Of a DNA stretch of 7,613 bases, positions 6,659 through 7,613 are shown one piece after another. The DNA is taken from positions 1-7,613 of the forward strand of contig JAFOIR010000253.1 in NCBI GenBank assembly GCA_017420625.1, written 5' to 3'. Within the stretch, counting starts at the first letter, position 1. Each line of letters starts with the position of its first letter. A program made the translations under genes and the position numbers. Below the pieces are notes generated by a model that did no database searches, had not been told where the DNA came from, and saw only the letters and a list, made by a program, of their open reading frames with translations. This DNA is from Bacillota bacterium (lineage in GTDB: Bacteria > Bacillota_A > Clostridia > Lachnospirales > Bianqueaceae).

Positions 6659-6676
6659 ATCGGTGTACATACCGAT
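6659..6676. repeat. 18-bp inverted repeat in the toxIN-parB intergenic region
   Basis: ATCGGT and ACCGAT flank a 6-bp centre (ATCGGTGTACATACCGAT). It lies 31 bp upstream of the toxIN -35 box and 97 bp upstream of the parB start, in the divergent spacer. It has the form of an operator for a dimeric regulator, or a binding site related to ParB, but no known consensus is matched. The remainder of 6629-6758 shows no gene I can support. Confidence 0.4.
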
Positions 6677-6772
6677 GAGGGCAGGTGCTGAGTGGCGCTT
6701 GAGGTATGGTCAGCCGAAGAAATATGAAATCTGAACTCGTCACTTGACAATGTTGCAGTGAGGTAATGACCA

Positions 6773-7402
6773 ATGCCGAAAAAAGGCGCAAACATCAGCT
6801 TGAGCAGCTACGATGACATCTTCTCCACCCAGGAGAGCAGACAGGAAACCGGTGAGCATGTGATCATGCTGCCGCTGGAATCAATACATCCCTTTAAGAA
6901 CCATCCTTTCCGGATCGTAGATGATGAAGAGATGCAAAGGACGGCGGAAAGTATCCGCGAATATGGCGTTCTGGTTCCGGCAATCGTCAGACCTTTGGAG
7001 AATGGCGAATATGAAATGATCTCCGGCCATAGACGCAGATATGCTTCCATGCTTGCAGGGAAAGAAACAATGCCGGTTATCGTCCGGGAAATGGATGATG
7101 ATACCGCGACAATTTTCATGGTTGATTCCAATCTTCAACGTGAGCACATCCTTCCGAGCGAACGTGCAAAAGCCTATCAGATGAAGGTGGAAGCAATTAA
7201 GCACCAAGGGCAAAAACGATCCGTTGAGACAACTTCCCGACAAGTTGTCGGAAAGTTGGAAGCAGCTGCATTGATTGGAGATGAGATTGGACAAAGCGGC
7301 CGCCAGGTTCAACGCTTCATGCGCTTGAATAACCTTATTCCTGAGATTCTGGATATCTGGACAACTAGAAAAGGTGATGTTCACAGAATCTATTTCCTGT
7401 GA
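6773..7402 (+). CDS. parB: ParB/Spo0J-family partition protein, C-terminally truncated
   Basis: The 209-residue product has the ParB N-terminal domain: LPLESIHPFKNHPFRI (33-48), the nucleotide-binding motif ISGHRRR (83-89) and NLQREHILPSERAKAYQMK (120-138), followed by a helix-turn-helix region (about 160-187). ParB proteins bind centromere-like parS sites, act as CTP switches, and work with ParA to segregate plasmids or integrative elements. Family resemblance stops near residue 194 (LNNLIPEILD), where members I know continue for a hundred or more residues. The last 15 codons run into a chromosomal terminator hairpin, and the stop codon lies within it. The gene is therefore a remnant with an acquired tail, cut at about 7354-7370. 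Start: TGAGGT 8 nt upstream of the ATG. No parA is adjacent. It is the only plus-strand gene in the window. Confidence 0.85.
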   Translation: MPKKGANISLSSYDDIFSTQESRQETGEHVIMLPLESIHPFKNHPFRIVDDEEMQRTAESIREYGVLVPAIVRPLENGEYEMISGHRRRYASMLAGKETMPVIVREMDDDTATIFMVDSNLQREHILPSERAKAYQMKVEAIKHQGQKRSVETTSRQVVGKLEAAALIGDEIGQSGRQVQRFMRLNNLIPEILDIWTTRKGDVHRIYFL

Positions 7403-7420
7403 TTACATCACCTTCTTTTT
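7371..7420. terminator. Long two-way hairpin terminator between parB remnant and glgP
   Basis: AAGGTGATGT (7371-7380) pairs with ACATCACCTT (7405-7414), and after a 2-nt bulge TCACAG (7381-7386) pairs with CTGTGA (7397-7402), giving 16 bp with a 10-nt loop. The plus-strand side continues with CTTTTTCT and the minus-strand side with TTTTCT, so it can stop transcription both ways. It probably belonged to the glgP transcription unit before the parB piece was joined here. Confidence 0.7.
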
Positions 7421-7426
7421 CTCTAA

Positions 7427-7475
7427 GACCCCAAATTTAACCCCGGGTCAGTTTGACCTTTCCCCCAAATTTTTT
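7427..7475. repeat. Imperfect direct repeat with internal palindrome (possible mobile-element end)
   Basis: GACCCCAAATTT (7427-7438) recurs as GACC then CCCCCAAATTTTTT (7455-7475). Between and overlapping them lies GGTCA-gtt-TGACC (7446-7458). Closely spaced direct repeats of this type are seen at the ends of some insertion sequences, such as the IS21 group, but no transposase is present and I cannot name the element. Confidence 0.35.
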
Positions 7476-7478
7476 GGT

Positions 7479-7500
7479 AACCCTCTCCGGGGGTTTTCTC
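7479..7500 (+). terminator. Weak hairpin with T-rich tail
   Basis: AACCC (7479-7483) can pair with GGGTT (7491-7495) around a 7-nt loop, followed by TTCTC. The stem is short and no plus-strand gene needs it, so it may be incidental. Confidence 0.25.
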
Positions 7501-7524
7501 TGCACGATATTCTGTTCCCTGCGG

Positions 7525-7613
7525 TCAGCAGTCTTTCTCCAAATGCCAGATATCATTGTTGTACTGGTCGATCGTTCTGTCGGAGGAGAAGTAGCCCGCC
7601 TTGGCGATATTGA
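7525..7613 (-). CDS. glgP: Glycogen/alpha-glucan phosphorylase, C-terminal end (cut by window edge)
   Basis: The minus strand reads NIAKAGYFSSDRTIDQYNND then IWHLEKDC and a TGA at 7527-7525. The pattern NIAxxGxFSSDRTIxxYxxxIW is the conserved C-terminus of glycogen phosphorylase, the pyridoxal-phosphate enzyme that releases glucose 1-phosphate from storage glucans. Only the last 28 codons are present, and the catalytic parts lie beyond the window. It ends 105 nt before the two-way terminator. It is probably the ancestral chromosomal neighbour at this junction. Confidence 0.88.
   Translation of the reverse strand, partial: NIAKAGYFSSDRTIDQYNNDIWHLEKDC

Noticed and set aside
6617..6732. Plus-strand open stretch ending in RYGQPKKYEI before a TGA at 6730-6732
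   Set aside because: It could be the tail of a lost gene upstream of parB, but it has no ribosome binding site, matches no family I know, and overlaps the toxIN promoter region.
6881..7384. Minus-strand open frames opposite parB (6881-7384 and 6808-7131)
   Set aside because: They mirror the ParB coding frame, which carries clear family motifs on the plus strand.
1..7613. CRISPR array, tRNA or rRNA genes
   Set aside because: No regularly spaced repeats and no tRNA or rRNA signature were seen on either strand.

Overview
The window looks like a piece of a Firmicutes chromosome, most likely a gut clostridium of the Lachnospiraceae type. The grounds are strong GGAGG ribosome binding sites, moderate GC, and protein families I know mainly from that group: a CmpB-like permease-family protein, a SPASM-type radical SAM protein of unknown substrate, a clostridial GlgP tail, and a ParB of integrative elements. 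The taxonomic call is an inference from protein style, not a measured result.

Layout, left to right. (1) 1-~530, minus strand: the 5' part of an IS30-family transposase and the end of its insertion sequence. (2) 537-5208, minus strand: a compact five-gene run. In transcription order it is a membrane-anchored alpha/beta hydrolase, a DUF308/HdeD-like membrane protein (4-nt ATGA overlap), a radical SAM/SPASM protein, a CmpB-like membrane protein, and a small alarmone synthetase whose 3' end lies against the IS30 end and may be altered by it. (3) 5378-5935, minus strand: a TetR-family repressor followed by a hairpin terminator, and so probably the local regulator of the operon. (4) 5913-6628, minus strand: a complete type III (RNA-protein) toxin-antitoxin locus of the ToxN/AbiQ class. 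It has a strong extended -10 promoter, a short antitoxin RNA with two pseudoknot-like units, an intrinsic terminator directly before the toxin's ribosome binding site, and then toxN. The toxN 3' end runs over the start of tetR. (5) 6773-7402, plus strand: a ParB-like partition protein cut off shortly after its helix-turn-helix region. (6) 7371-7524: a two-way hairpin terminator and a short stretch with direct repeats that may be a relic of a mobile-element end. (7) 7525-7613, minus strand: the last 28 codons of glycogen phosphorylase (glgP).

The picture is a chromosomal locus worked over by mobile DNA: an IS30 at one side, and a parB remnant of an integrative element or plasmid next to glgP at the other. 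The most interesting item is the type III toxin-antitoxin system. Its antitoxin was recognised from gene order, promoter, terminator and RNA folding rather than from any repeat array, because it carries only two strongly diverged units instead of a row of near-identical repeats. The five-gene operon is a second point of interest, since it joins an alarmone synthetase, a radical SAM enzyme, a hydrolase and two membrane proteins of unknown joint function.
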